This document shows, piece after piece, positions 36,137-45,921 of a DNA stretch of 58,892 bases (positions within the stretch are counted from its first letter, which is position 1; every line of letters begins with the position of its first letter). Made by a program: the position numbers and the translations under genes. Below the pieces are notes generated by a model. That model ran no database searches. It had not been told where the DNA came from and saw only the letters and a program-made list of their open reading frames with translations. Where the stretch lies: the NCBI GenBank assembly GCA_963974055.1, contig CAXBCP010000029.1, positions 1-58,892 of the forward strand, given 5' to 3'. This stretch comes from CAXBCP01 sp963974055 (GTDB taxonomy: Bacteria; Pseudomonadota; Alphaproteobacteria; MPNO01; UBA830).

Positions 36137-38760
36137 TGGACGCCTCCGCCCGATACCCCGCCGCTGCGGACGGTCATCGCGTGGCTGAAATAGGTCCGCG
36201 CCAGCGTATCGGACAGTTCGATGCACTGGTCCTGGATATCGTTCAGGAAACCGTCGAGCCGCGCCCGCTTGCCGCGCTTCGTCCGCGCCGCACACAGGTC
36301 GTAGATATCGGCCAGTTTAAGCGCGCTGGCGATCGCCTCGACCAGGTGTTCCTGCCGGGTCAGCGACGCCAGCTCCGCGTCGCGCGGCAATGCGGCGATA
36401 TGATCCCTGAGGACAGCCGCCTGGAAGGCGATCGACCGGGGGTTGGTCTCGTCCGTCACCAGCAGGTCGAGCGTCGCCGGAAGCTGCGCCGCCGACAGGT
36501 AGCGGGTGCGATAGGTCATCGTGCTGTCGCCCAGTTCGAGCAGCAGGTCGAGCCCGCCTTCGGTTTCCGGCTCGCCCTCGACCGCGAGTTCTCGGACCAG
36601 CTTCGCCATATGCCCGGCCCGTTCGATCCGCCGGCCGATATCGAGCAGGCGCCAGCCGGTGCTGCGGGTCATGTTTTCCATCTGCATGCCGCTGAAGGCG
36701 GCGAGTTCCTCGACCATCGCGTTGAGCAGCGCCAGCGCGTCGTCGACATCGAGGGTCTGACCCGTCGCATGACGCTCGGTAACGCCGTGCAGATTGTTCA
36801 GCAGGCGCCAGGCGTCGCCGCTCAGCCGGTCGCGCACCAGCGCCGCCGTCCGTTGCAGGTCGCCCATCAGGCTCAGCAGCCCGGTGGTCGAGCGGTGGTC
36901 GAAGATAAGGTTCGTGACCTCGCGTTCGACCGCACGGATACCCGCGGCAACGGCGCGCCGCGCAGCGCGCTGGCGGACATAGCCGAGATCGACCAGGATC
37001 GTCATCAGCCGTTGCAGCGTCTGCGGATCGTCGCCGGCGCCGGCTTCGCCGGCCAGCCGCAGAACCAGGCTGCGCATCAGCCGGGCCGTGTTCTCCATGC
37101 GCTCGGCATAGCGGCCGAGCCAGAACAGGTTGTCGGCGACGCGGCTCGGCATGTTGCTGCCGCTGCGCCGCAGGGCCAGAACATGGTCGGGCGCGGCGAG
37201 GCGGCTGAAGGTGCTGACGGGCTCGTCCCACAGCACCCAGGTATCCTTGCTCGCATCGCCCTGCTGCATCGATATTGCATGCGCGTCGATGCGGTCGGCG
37301 GTGCGCGTCAGGCCGCCAGGCAGCACCCGGTAGCCGTCGCCATCAGCGCAGATATAGGCGCGCAGGGCCATCGGGCTGGGGTGAAGCGCACCGTCCTGCC
37401 AGGACGGCGTCGTCGACAGCGGCAGGATTTCCTGCCCGATAAAATCGTAGCCGCGCCGATTGATCCGATCGACCAGCCGGTCGCGTTCGCCGGGCGACAA
37501 TTGCGCGGGCACGACGACGTCCTTGCCATCCGACAGGATCGTGCGGCTGGAAAATGTCGGGCGGATTACAAGATGGTCGAGGTTTTCAAGCACATAGTCG
37601 CGCTCGCGGTCCTGGCCGCACCACCACGTCGCTGCGGACGGCAGAAGCTGTTCCTCGCCGAACAGGTTCTCGCACAGCCCGGGCAGAAAGCTCATCAGGG
37701 CGTCGCATTCCACGAGGCCGCTGCCGAGCGCATTGGTGACGATCACGTTGCCGGCACGAGCAGCCGCGACCAGCCCGGCGACGCCGAGCAGCGAATCCGT
37801 GCGCAGTTCCAGCGGATCGCAGAATTCGCTGTCGACGCGGCGGAAGATAAGGTCGACCTGGCGCAGCCCGTTCAGCGTTTTAAGGAACACCCTGTTGTCG
37901 CGCACGGTCAGGTCTTCGCCCTCGACAAGCGGAAACCCGAGATAGCGGGCGAGATAGGCATGTTCGAAATAGGTCTCGTTATGGGGCCCCGGGGTCATCA
38001 GCACGATCACGGGATCGTCCGAGCGGGTCATGGCGACCAGATGATCGCTGAGGGCCTGGAAAAACCCGGCAAGGCGCTGGACCTGGGAATCGCGGAACAT
38101 CTGCGGCAGGGTGCGCCCCATGACGACGCGGTTTTCCAGCGTGTAGCCGGCGCCCGACGGTGCCTGCGTCCGGTCGCTCAGCACCCACCACCTGTTATCC
38201 GCCGCCCGCGCAAGATCGACGGCGATAAAATTGAGCCAGGCATTATCGGGGATGCCGATACCGTGCAGGGCGCGCAGGAAATTGGGATTGCCGAACACCA
38301 GCGACGGCGGCAGCAGACCGTCGGTCAGCAGGTTCTGCGGTCCGTACAGATCGGCAACGACGGCATTCAGCAGCTTCGCACGCTGGATCAGCCCGGCCTC
38401 GATATGACGCCATTCGTCGGCCGAAATAAGCGCCGGGATCGGATCCATGCGCCACGGATGGGCGCTGTCGCCGGAATCCAGGTAGACGTTGTAGGTGGTG
38501 CCGTTCTCGCGGATGATCCGTTCCGCGTTCTCCCAGCCGTTCGCGATTTCCGCCGGCGACATGGTGCCGAGCCCGTCGAGAAACGCCTGCCAGTGCGGGC
38601 GGATCGCGCCGCCGTCGTCCATCATCTCGTCGAAAATTCCGGCGACATGCGCATAACCGGCGGTCAGGCGGCCCGCCGGGCTGTCAGTCGGGTCGTCTGT
38701 CGGGTCGTCCGGGGTCATGTCATTCGGCACGCTGGTCATCGTTCCATCCATCGGGGTCAT
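36133..38760 (-). CDS. Fusion of circularly permuted ATP-grasp and alpha-E domains
   Basis: An 875-residue protein joining two families usually encoded separately. Residues about 60-530 form the circularly permuted ATP-grasp ligase domain (for example VVMGRTLPQMFRD, VILMTPGPHNETYFEHAYLA and LVVDR-like basic motifs such as HLVIRPTFSSRTILSDGKD). From about residue 550 the helical alpha-E domain starts (SRVADNLFWLGRYAERMENT). Such proteins are predicted by comparative genomics to ligate amino acids or peptides. The N-terminal 30 residues repeat DDPT and are low complexity, so the exact start is uncertain. Confidence 0.87.
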   Translation of the reverse strand: MTPMDGTMTSVPNDMTPDDPTDDPTDSPAGRLTAGYAHVAGIFDEMMDDGGAIRPHWQAFLDGLGTMSPAEIANGWENAERIIRENGTTYNVYLDSGDSAHPWRMDPIPALISADEWRHIEAGLIQRAKLLNAVVADLYGPQNLLTDGLLPPSLVFGNPNFLRALHGIGIPDNAWLNFIAVDLARAADNRWWVLSDRTQAPSGAGYTLENRVVMGRTLPQMFRDSQVQRLAGFFQALSDHLVAMTRSDDPVIVLMTPGPHNETYFEHAYLARYLGFPLVEGEDLTVRDNRVFLKTLNGLRQVDLIFRRVDSEFCDPLELRTDSLLGVAGLVAAARAGNVIVTNALGSGLVECDALMSFLPGLCENLFGEEQLLPSAATWWCGQDRERDYVLENLDHLVIRPTFSSRTILSDGKDVVVPAQLSPGERDRLVDRINRRGYDFIGQEILPLSTTPSWQDGALHPSPMALRAYICADGDGYRVLPGGLTRTADRIDAHAISMQQGDASKDTWVLWDEPVSTFSRLAAPDHVLALRRSGSNMPSRVADNLFWLGRYAERMENTARLMRSLVLRLAGEAGAGDDPQTLQRLMTILVDLGYVRQRAARRAVAAGIRAVEREVTNLIFDHRSTTGLLSLMGDLQRTAALVRDRLSGDAWRLLNNLHGVTERHATGQTLDVDDALALLNAMVEELAAFSGMQMENMTRSTGWRLLDIGRRIERAGHMAKLVRELAVEGEPETEGGLDLLLELGDSTMTYRTRYLSAAQLPATLDLLVTDETNPRSIAFQAAVLRDHIAALPRDAELASLTRQEHLVEAIASALKLADIYDLCAARTKRGKRARLDGFLNDIQDQCIELSDTLARTYFSHAMTVRSGGVSGGGVQ

Positions 38761-38818
38761 CCTGCCGGTTTCCCGGCGGAATGAGACGGCGAGTATATTG
38801 TCTTGGGACCGGAATCGG

Positions 38819-41800
38819 TTAGCCGCTCTTTTTGGCCGGCATCTCGCCGGTTGCGAATGCCCGCAGGTCCAGGGTCATGGGAAATTCCGGGTTGGGCGCC
38901 GGTTCCGGCGGCGCGGACCTGCCCGGCGTGTGCCCGGTATCGCGGAACCGGGCGAGACGGCGGCTTTCGGCCTCGTAGGCATTGACCGGGAAGGTCTCGA
39001 AATTGCGCCCGCCGGGATGCGCCACATGATAGGTGCAGCCGGCCACCGCACGGCCGTTCCAGGTGTCGTAGAGGTCGAAAATCAGCGGCGCATCGACGCC
39101 GATGGTCGGGTGCAGGCAGTTCGCCGGCTGCCACGCCCGGAACCGGATCCCGGCGACGTATTCGCCCGCCGTGCCGGTCGAGGTCAGCGGCACCTGGCGG
39201 CCGTTGCAGCCGATCGCGTAGCGTCCCCCGGGCAGGCCTGTCGCCTTGACCTGGAGCCGTTCGACCGACGAATCCACGTAACGGACCGTGCTGCCCGCCG
39301 CGCCTTCCTCGCCGAGCACATGCCACGGCTCCAGCGCCTGGCGCAGTTCGAGCCTGATATCGCCGTATGAAACGTCGCCATAGCGCGGAAAACGGAATTC
39401 GAAATGCGGCGCGAACCAGTCGGCGTCGAACGCGAACCCGGCGTCGTTCATTTCGGCGATCACCGACTTGATGTCTTGCCACACCGCATGGGGCAGCATG
39501 AAGCGATCGTGCAGCGACGTGCCCCAGCGCACCAGTTTCCCGGTATAGGGTTCCTGCCAGAACCGGGCGATCAGGGCGCGCAGCAGAAGCTGCTGGGTCA
39601 GGCTCATCCGCGCATGGGGCGGCATTTCGAAGGCGCGGAACTCGACCAGGCCGAGCCTGCCCGTCGGCCCGTCCGGCGAATAGAGCTTGTCGATGCAGAT
39701 TTCGGTGCGGTGGGTATTGCCGCTGACATCGACCAGAAGGTTGCGCAGGATCCGGTCGATCAGCCAGGGCGGGCAGTCCTTGCCGGGATCGGGAATCTGT
39801 TTGAACGCAATTTCCAGCTCGTAGAGCGCGTCGTGGCGCGCCTCGTCGATCCGCGGCGCCTGGCTGGTCGGGCCGATGAACAGGCCGGAAAACAGGTAGC
39901 TGAGGCCGGGATGGTGCTGCCAGTACGTGATCAGGCTGCGCAGCAGGTCGGGGCGCCGCAGGAACGGGCTGTCGGCGGCGGTGGCGCCGCCCGCGACGAC
40001 ATGGTTGCCGCCGCCGGTGCCGGTATGGCGGCCGTCGAGCAGGAATTTCTCGGTGCCGAGCCGGGTCAGCCGCGCCTCTTCGTACAGCGTCGTGGTGATG
40101 TCGACCATCTCGTTCCAGTCGCGCGCCGGCTGGATATTGACCTCCAGCACGCCGGGATCGGGCGTCACCTTGATGACGTTGAGCCGCGGGTCGTCGGGCG
40201 GCGTATAGCCTTCGACGTGGATCGGCAGGTTGTGTTCCGCCGCCGCGTCCTCGATCGCGGCAACCAGGTCGAGATAGTCTTCGAGCGTCTCGGTCGGCGG
40301 CATGAAGATGCACAGCCGGCCATCCCGCGGCTCGACCGTCATCGCCGCGCGCGTCTCCTTCACCGATTGTTCGTTGATGTCCTGGCGGTTCGCCGCCGGG
40401 TGTTCGCTGCCGGTCAGGAACGGCTGGCGGCGCTCGGACGGGTCCGGCAGCTCGGTGCGCTCGGCGAACGGGTCGGCGGGCACGACATAGGGATAGTCGA
40501 TCGGCGGGATGTGGGTCAGCGAATCGATCGGCAGGCGGAACCCGACCGGCGAATCCCCCGGGATCAGGAACAGCTTCCTGGTCCGCGTCGTCCAGCGTTC
40601 GCTGTACCAGCGGCCGCCGCCGTCCTTCGCGTTCCAGCGCTGAATCGGCAGCACGTAGCCGGTCGGGCGCGTCAGGCCGCGTTCGAACACCCGCGCGATG
40701 CGGTCGCGTTCCACCGGGTTGTCGAGCTCGGCATCTGCGAGATCGATGTTTTCCGGCAGGTCGCGTTCCTTTTCGAGGAAATACCACGGGTCCTCATAGG
40801 CCGGCATCGGCGTGTCGGTCGGCACGTCGAGCCGCATGGCGACCCCTTTCGCGAAGGTTTCGGCGTCCGCGATCGTCGGCGCGGCATCCTGTCTTTCCCC
40901 GGCGATAAGCTCCGGGTTGCGCCACAGCGACCTGCCGTCGACGCGCCAGTAGACGGCGAAGGCCCAGCGCGGCAGCTGCTCGCCGGGATACCACTTGCCC
41001 TGGCCGTAATGCAGCATCCCGCCCGGCGCGAAGCGGTCGCGCAGCCGGCGGATCAGGTCGTCGGCGAGGGGCCGCTTGGTCGGGCCGACGGCGCCGGTAT
41101 TCCATTCCGCTTCGTCGACATGGTCGATGGAAACGAACGTCGGCTCGCCGCCCATGGTCAGGCGCACGTCGCCGTCGGCGAGAACCTTGTCGACCTGTCC
41201 GCCGAGCGCATCGACGGCCGCCCACTGGTCTTCGCTGTAGGGCAGCGTGACGCGCGGCGATTCGAATATCCGTGTGACCGCCATGTCGAACGAGAAATCG
41301 ACCTCGCATTCGCCGATGGCGCCCGATATCGGCGCCGCGCTGCGCGGGTGCGGCGTCGCGGCGAGCGGCAGGTGGCCTTCGCCGGCGAGCAGCCCGGACG
41401 TGGGATCGAACCCGATCCAGCCGGCGCCGGGCAGGAAAACCTCGGTCCAGGCATGCAGGTCCGTGAAATCGCGGTCGGTGCCGGACGGGCCGTCGAGGGA
41501 TTCGACATCGGGTTTGAGCTGGATCAGGTAGCCGGACACGAACCGCGCGGCGAGCCCGAGATGACGGAGAATTTCGACCAGCAGCCAGCCGGTGTCGCGG
41601 CACGACCCGCGGCGCAGCGACAGCGTCTCCTCGCAGGTCTGCACGCCGGGCTCCATCCGCACCAGGTATTCGATGTCCTGCTCCAGGCGCCGGTTCAGGC
41701 TGACGAGAAAATCGGCCGTCGGCACGGTATCGCGCGGCACTTCGGCGAGCCAGGCCGCCAGCAGCGGTCCCGCCGGTTCCGGCTTCAGATAGGGCGCCAG

Positions 41801-42139
41801 TTCCTCGCGAAGTTGGGGCGAATAGTCGAAGGGAAATTTCTCGGCGGTTTCGTCGAGGAAGAAATCGAACGGATTCTGGACCGACATGTCGGCGACGAGA
41901 TCGACCTCGATCTGGAAGCGCTCGACCGGCTCGGGATAGACGATGCGCGCCTGGTAGTTGCCGTAGGGGTCCTGCTGCCAGTTGATGAAGTAGCCTTCGG
42001 GCTCGATCCGCAGCGCGTAGCTTAGAATCTGCGACCGGCAATGGGGCGCCGGGCGCAACCGCACCACCTGCGGCCCCTGCTCGACCTTGCGGTCGTAGGA
42101 ATAGGTCGTCCGGTGATAGAGGGAGGCATGTATGGTCAC
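38819..42139 (-). CDS. DUF2126 transglutaminase-like protein
   Basis: A long protein, 1106 residues from the GTG at 42139, the usual length for the DUF2126 family. The N-terminal third is a transglutaminase domain: beta region MTIHASLYHRTTYSYDR, catalytic Cys in RRGSCRDTGWLLVEIL and His in DLHAWTEVFLP followed by GWIGFDPTSG. The remaining two thirds are the DUF2126 domain with TMGGEPTFVSIDHVDEAEWN, GQGKWYPGEQLPRWAF, and GGGNHVVAGGAT. GTG is picked because earlier codons in frame belong to the intergenic region. The ATP-grasp/alpha-E gene follows after 58 bases. Function unknown; see findings. Confidence 0.85.
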   Translation of the reverse strand: MTIHASLYHRTTYSYDRKVEQGPQVVRLRPAPHCRSQILSYALRIEPEGYFINWQQDPYGNYQARIVYPEPVERFQIEVDLVADMSVQNPFDFFLDETAEKFPFDYSPQLREELAPYLKPEPAGPLLAAWLAEVPRDTVPTADFLVSLNRRLEQDIEYLVRMEPGVQTCEETLSLRRGSCRDTGWLLVEILRHLGLAARFVSGYLIQLKPDVESLDGPSGTDRDFTDLHAWTEVFLPGAGWIGFDPTSGLLAGEGHLPLAATPHPRSAAPISGAIGECEVDFSFDMAVTRIFESPRVTLPYSEDQWAAVDALGGQVDKVLADGDVRLTMGGEPTFVSIDHVDEAEWNTGAVGPTKRPLADDLIRRLRDRFAPGGMLHYGQGKWYPGEQLPRWAFAVYWRVDGRSLWRNPELIAGERQDAAPTIADAETFAKGVAMRLDVPTDTPMPAYEDPWYFLEKERDLPENIDLADAELDNPVERDRIARVFERGLTRPTGYVLPIQRWNAKDGGGRWYSERWTTRTRKLFLIPGDSPVGFRLPIDSLTHIPPIDYPYVVPADPFAERTELPDPSERRQPFLTGSEHPAANRQDINEQSVKETRAAMTVEPRDGRLCIFMPPTETLEDYLDLVAAIEDAAAEHNLPIHVEGYTPPDDPRLNVIKVTPDPGVLEVNIQPARDWNEMVDITTTLYEEARLTRLGTEKFLLDGRHTGTGGGNHVVAGGATAADSPFLRRPDLLRSLITYWQHHPGLSYLFSGLFIGPTSQAPRIDEARHDALYELEIAFKQIPDPGKDCPPWLIDRILRNLLVDVSGNTHRTEICIDKLYSPDGPTGRLGLVEFRAFEMPPHARMSLTQQLLLRALIARFWQEPYTGKLVRWGTSLHDRFMLPHAVWQDIKSVIAEMNDAGFAFDADWFAPHFEFRFPRYGDVSYGDIRLELRQALEPWHVLGEEGAAGSTVRYVDSSVERLQVKATGLPGGRYAIGCNGRQVPLTSTGTAGEYVAGIRFRAWQPANCLHPTIGVDAPLIFDLYDTWNGRAVAGCTYHVAHPGGRNFETFPVNAYEAESRRLARFRDTGHTPGRSAPPEPAPNPEFPMTLDLRAFATGEMPAKKSG

Positions 42140-42424
42140 GGCATAAACCCCGGTTGTCGCCGCCCGGAGGCGGCAGAAAGTAAGACACCGGCGTATCATA
42201 GCACTTCCCCGATAGCGATTGCTTAGTTCCGCGGAAATGGGAACGCGCCGAAATCGGGGATATGTCCCATACGCGGTGCAATCTGCCGGTTCGACGCCGA
42301 TACCGGGACGGCTGGCGAATTTCGCCGGACAGTGTATCTTTTTACGCTGGCGGGCATCCGGACCAGGCCGGCAGCGAGCAGGACAGGGTGTTTCTGCGCC
42401 CATAACCGACCGGGAGAAAACGAC

Positions 42425-43168
42425 ATGACAGAACGGGTCTGGGACAAGTTCCTCACCGAGCGCGACAAGGAAGTCTTCAGGCAGGGCGGGTGGAGCGCCA
42501 TGTCCGGCGGCGGCAAAAAACCGGCGCTGCTCATTATCGACGTGAACTATGCGTTCTGCGGCGAAAAGCCCCTGCCGATCCTCGAAGCCGTCAAGGAATG
42601 GCGCACGTCCTGCGGCGAGGAAGCCTGGGAAGCGCTGCCCCATATCCGCACCCTGATCGACAAATGCCATGAAAAGGGCATCCCGGTGATCTACACCACC
42701 GGCACGGTCCGCGACGACGGCTGGGACAAGGGAAGCTGGTCGTGGAAAACGTCGCGCGGCAATGAAGACACCCCCGGCGGCGCGCCCGCGGCGCGCACGT
42801 CCAACCGCGACGGCAACGACATCATGGACGAGATCGCGCCGTCGCCGCAGGATATCGTCATCCGCAAGCTGAAACCGAGCGCCTTCCACGACACGCCGCT
42901 GACCTCGTTCCTGTTCAATCTCGGCGCGGATTCGCTGATCGTCACCGGCACCACCACGTCGGGCTGCGTGCGCGCCTCGGTGCTGGACGCGTTCAGCAAC
43001 AACCTGCGCACGGTGATCGTCGAGGAAGGCTGCTTCGACCGGTCGCAGGCGTCGCATGCAATCAATTTATGCGACATGCAGGCCAAATACGCCGATGTCG
43101 TGCAGATGGACGATGCGCTGGAGTACATCGAGTCCATCGACGCGGAATACAACCTGCCGACCGGCTGA
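42425..43168 (+). CDS. Isochorismatase-like cysteine hydrolase
   Basis: A 247-residue cysteine hydrolase. The catalytic triad can be placed at Asp39 (ALLIIDVNYAF), Lys150 (IRKLKPSAFHDT) and Cys181 (VTGTTTSGCVRAS). An inserted 90-120 segment rich in Trp/Gly resembles the N-carbamoylsarcosine amidase group more than true isochorismatases, so the substrate may be a carbamoyl or amide compound. The start at 42425 has GGGAGAA upstream. The molybdopterin gene follows after 25 bases, which suggests co-transcription. Confidence 0.85.
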   Translation: MTERVWDKFLTERDKEVFRQGGWSAMSGGGKKPALLIIDVNYAFCGEKPLPILEAVKEWRTSCGEEAWEALPHIRTLIDKCHEKGIPVIYTTGTVRDDGWDKGSWSWKTSRGNEDTPGGAPAARTSNRDGNDIMDEIAPSPQDIVIRKLKPSAFHDTPLTSFLFNLGADSLIVTGTTTSGCVRASVLDAFSNNLRTVIVEEGCFDRSQASHAINLCDMQAKYADVVQMDDALEYIESIDAEYNLPTG

Positions 43169-43193
43169 CGACAACCCGGTTTCCGCCGTGACA

Positions 43194-45566
43194 ATGCAAA
43201 CCATCCCGACCTACTGTGCCCTGTGCACATCGCGCTGCGGCGTCATCGCGACCGTGGAGAACGGCACGTTCACCAGGGTCACGGCGGATCCCGATCACCC
43301 CAATGGCTGCATCTGCATCAAGGGCAGCGCCGCGCCCGAGATGGTCTATTCGCCGGACCGCCTGAAACAGCCGATGCGCCGCACCCGCCCCAAGGGCGAT
43401 CCCGATCCGGGCTGGGAGCCGATCTCGTGGGACGACGCATTCGCGACCGTCGCCGCGAAACTCAACACCATCAAATCCGAAAGCGGCGCCGAGGCCGTGG
43501 TGTTCGGCTGCGCCACCACCGCCGGCAGCGCGACCGAGGACATGCGCCCGTGGCTCGAACGGCTGTCCGGCGCGTTCGGCAGCCCGAACTATCTCAGCCC
43601 CGGCCATGTCTGCACGTGGAGCCGCCTGTTCGGATCGAAGTTCACCTATGGCGCGGCCACGCCGCGGATCGATCTCGACCGGTCGAACTGCATCCTGCTC
43701 TGGGGCGTCAACCCGCAGGTGACGGAGCCGGCCCAGGCGATGCGGATTGCGCGCGCCCGCAAGCGCGGCGCGAAGCTGATCGTGATCGATCCGCGCGACC
43801 ACGAACTGGCGCGCAAGGCCGATTGCTGGCTCCGCGTGCGGCCCGGCAGCGACGGCGCGCTGGCGCTCGCGATGATCCATGTGCTGTTCGACGAAAACCT
43901 GTACGACGATTCCTTCCTGAACGACTGGACCAACGCCCCCTTTCTGGTGCGCGACGACACCGGCGCGCTGCTGACCGGCGCCGATATCGCCGCTTGCGGC
44001 AGTGCCGCCGGCGCCGTTGCCTGGTGCGGCGACGGACCTGCAATTTGCGAAGCCCTACCGGGCACTACTGCGCCGAATACCGCTGTTTTCGGTCATTTCG
44101 ACGTCACTCTGACGGATGGTACGACTGCGTCATGCCGGACGGTAGCGCAAGCGCTACGCGATCTCGCAGCGGCCTATGCGCCGGAAGAATCGGCGGGCAT
44201 TACCTGGGTCGCTGCCGAAGACGTGCGCCGGGCGGCGCGGATGTTCGCGACCGAGATGCCATCGGCCTATGAAAGCTGGACCGGCACCGAAATGCATTCC
44301 GACGCCGCCCAGATGAACCGCGCCATCCACTGTTTCTATGCCCTGACCGGCCAGTACGACGCGCCGGGCAGCAATGTCGAGTTCGACCACCCGCCGGTGC
44401 GCCCGATCACCGCCGGCGAGTTCCTGTCCGACCGCCAGCACGACCGGCGCCTCGGTCTCGCCGATCACCCGCTCGGCCCGCCGAACGATCCCGGCCATGT
44501 CCAGCATTCGAACGTCTACCGCGCCGTCGTCGAGGGCGACCCCTATCCGGTGCGCGGCCTGGTGCTGTTCGGGTCCAACCCGCTGGTCGGACAAATCGAC
44601 CCGGCGCGCGGCCGCGCCGCGCTCGAAGCGCTGGAGTTCTATGTACATGTCGACATCTTCGACAATCCCGGCACGGCCTATGCCGATATCCTGCTGCCGG
44701 CGAGCACGACCTGGGAATCCGAAGCGGCGCGCGCGACGTTCCGCGGCGACGAAAACACGGCGGGCTGGGGCCAGTTCAAGCCGGCCGTCGTGCCGCCGCT
44801 CCATGACAGCCGCCCGGACATGGAGATCATCTTCGACCTCGCCGGCGCGCTCGGCCTCGGCGACGCGTTTTTCGGCGGCGATATCGACGCCGCCTGGGAC
44901 TACCACCTGGAACCGGCGGGGCTCAGCATCCGCGGCCTGCGCGCGCAGCCGTCGGGTGTGCGCACGGAAACGGCGACGCGCTACCGCAAATACGCCGAGC
45001 CCGATCCGGCGACCGGAAGGCCCGCGGGCTTCGCCACCCCGTCGGGCCGGATGGAACTCTACGCCTCGCCCTTCGCGGCGGCGGGGTACGATCCCCTGCC
45101 CCGTTACGCCGAGCCGGTCGACAGCCCGCTGGACGGCGACGGCGGCGACTATCCGCTGGTGATGACCAGTTTCCGCACCATCCAGTTCATCGGCCCGCAG
45201 AACCGCAACACCCCGCGGCTGCGGTCGCGCCAGCCCGACCCGTTCATCGAGATCCATCCCGATACCGCGCAGGCGGCGGGCATCGGCGACGGCGACTGGG
45301 CGGTGCTCGAAAACGCCCATGGCCGGGTGCGGCTGAAGGCGCGGCATGCGCCGTCGCTGCATCCGCGCGTGGTCTGCGCGCCCTATGGCTGGTGGCAGGC
45401 CTGCACCGAGCTCGGCCTGCCCGGCCACGACGCGTTCGCCGATGACGGCGCCAATATCAACCGGCTGATCCCGGATGCCGATATCGACCCGCTCAGCGCC
45501 TCGGTGCCGCACCGGTCGCGCATGTGCCGGGTTGTCGCGGCGGGGACGGAAAATTCAGGAGGCTAA
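43194..45566 (+). CDS. Molybdopterin-dependent oxidoreductase with 4Fe-4S site
   Basis: A 790-residue DMSO-reductase-superfamily enzyme with an N-terminal 4Fe-4S site at Cys8, Cys11, Cys15 and Cys41 (YCALCTSRC and CIKG) and a cysteine molybdenum ligand at Cys140 (SPGHVCTWSRL). No Tat signal, so cytoplasmic. No dedicated electron-transfer subunit lies beside it. The start is ATG 43194; a GTG two codons earlier is an alternative. Codon use between about 44040 and 44165 is unlike the rest of the gene (see findings). Substrate unknown; formate-dehydrogenase or assimilatory-nitrate-reductase-like chemistry is possible. Confidence 0.85.
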   Translation: MQTIPTYCALCTSRCGVIATVENGTFTRVTADPDHPNGCICIKGSAAPEMVYSPDRLKQPMRRTRPKGDPDPGWEPISWDDAFATVAAKLNTIKSESGAEAVVFGCATTAGSATEDMRPWLERLSGAFGSPNYLSPGHVCTWSRLFGSKFTYGAATPRIDLDRSNCILLWGVNPQVTEPAQAMRIARARKRGAKLIVIDPRDHELARKADCWLRVRPGSDGALALAMIHVLFDENLYDDSFLNDWTNAPFLVRDDTGALLTGADIAACGSAAGAVAWCGDGPAICEALPGTTAPNTAVFGHFDVTLTDGTTASCRTVAQALRDLAAAYAPEESAGITWVAAEDVRRAARMFATEMPSAYESWTGTEMHSDAAQMNRAIHCFYALTGQYDAPGSNVEFDHPPVRPITAGEFLSDRQHDRRLGLADHPLGPPNDPGHVQHSNVYRAVVEGDPYPVRGLVLFGSNPLVGQIDPARGRAALEALEFYVHVDIFDNPGTAYADILLPASTTWESEAARATFRGDENTAGWGQFKPAVVPPLHDSRPDMEIIFDLAGALGLGDAFFGGDIDAAWDYHLEPAGLSIRGLRAQPSGVRTETATRYRKYAEPDPATGRPAGFATPSGRMELYASPFAAAGYDPLPRYAEPVDSPLDGDGGDYPLVMTSFRTIQFIGPQNRNTPRLRSRQPDPFIEIHPDTAQAAGIGDGDWAVLENAHGRVRLKARHAPSLHPRVVCAPYGWWQACTELGLPGHDAFADDGANINRLIPDADIDPLSASVPHRSRMCRVVAAGTENSGG

Positions 45567-45567
45567 A

Positions 45568-45918
45568 ATGACCAATGAAAACAACACGATAAACTATATC
45601 GAATTCCCCCTCGTCAAAAATGCGGAAACAAAGGCGTTTTACGGCACGGTCTTCGGCTGGGTCTTTACCGACTGGGGGCCGGACTATATCAGCTTCGCCG
45701 GCGCCGGCATCGACGGCGGGTTCAACGGCGTCGACGGCGTGGCCGCCGCCGCGCCCGGCATCCTGGTGGTGCTCTATGCCGCCGATCTCGACGCCACCCT
45801 CGCCGCGGTCGCAGCGGCGGGCGGCGAAATCATCAAACCGGTCTACACGTTTCCCGGCGGCCGCCGGTTTCATTTCCGCGACCCCAACGGCTCGGAGCTT
45901 GCCGTCTGGTCGGAATAG
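45568..45918 (+). CDS. VOC (glyoxalase/bleomycin-resistance) superfamily protein
   Basis: A 116-residue single VOC module: NYIEFPLVKNAETKAFYGTV, FGWVFTDWGPDYISFAG, and the end DPNGSELAVWSE give the beta-alpha-beta pattern of the fold, and the final Glu is the usual metal-ligand position. The ATG at 45568 has AGGAGG directly upstream and begins just after the molybdoenzyme stop. VOC proteins may be lyases, isomerases or dioxygenases; no substrate can be set. It converges with the class II aldolase gene, 3 bases apart. Confidence 0.8.
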   Translation: MTNENNTINYIEFPLVKNAETKAFYGTVFGWVFTDWGPDYISFAGAGIDGGFNGVDGVAAAAPGILVVLYAADLDATLAAVAAAGGEIIKPVYTFPGGRRFHFRDPNGSELAVWSE

Positions 45919-45921
45919 GCG

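Noticed and set aside
36181..38784. 867-codon plus-strand frame opposite the ATP-grasp fusion
   Set aside because: Shadow frame; composition shows codon complement, not protein.
39404..42025. 873-codon plus-strand frame opposite DUF2126
   Set aside because: Shadow frame of the transglutaminase gene.
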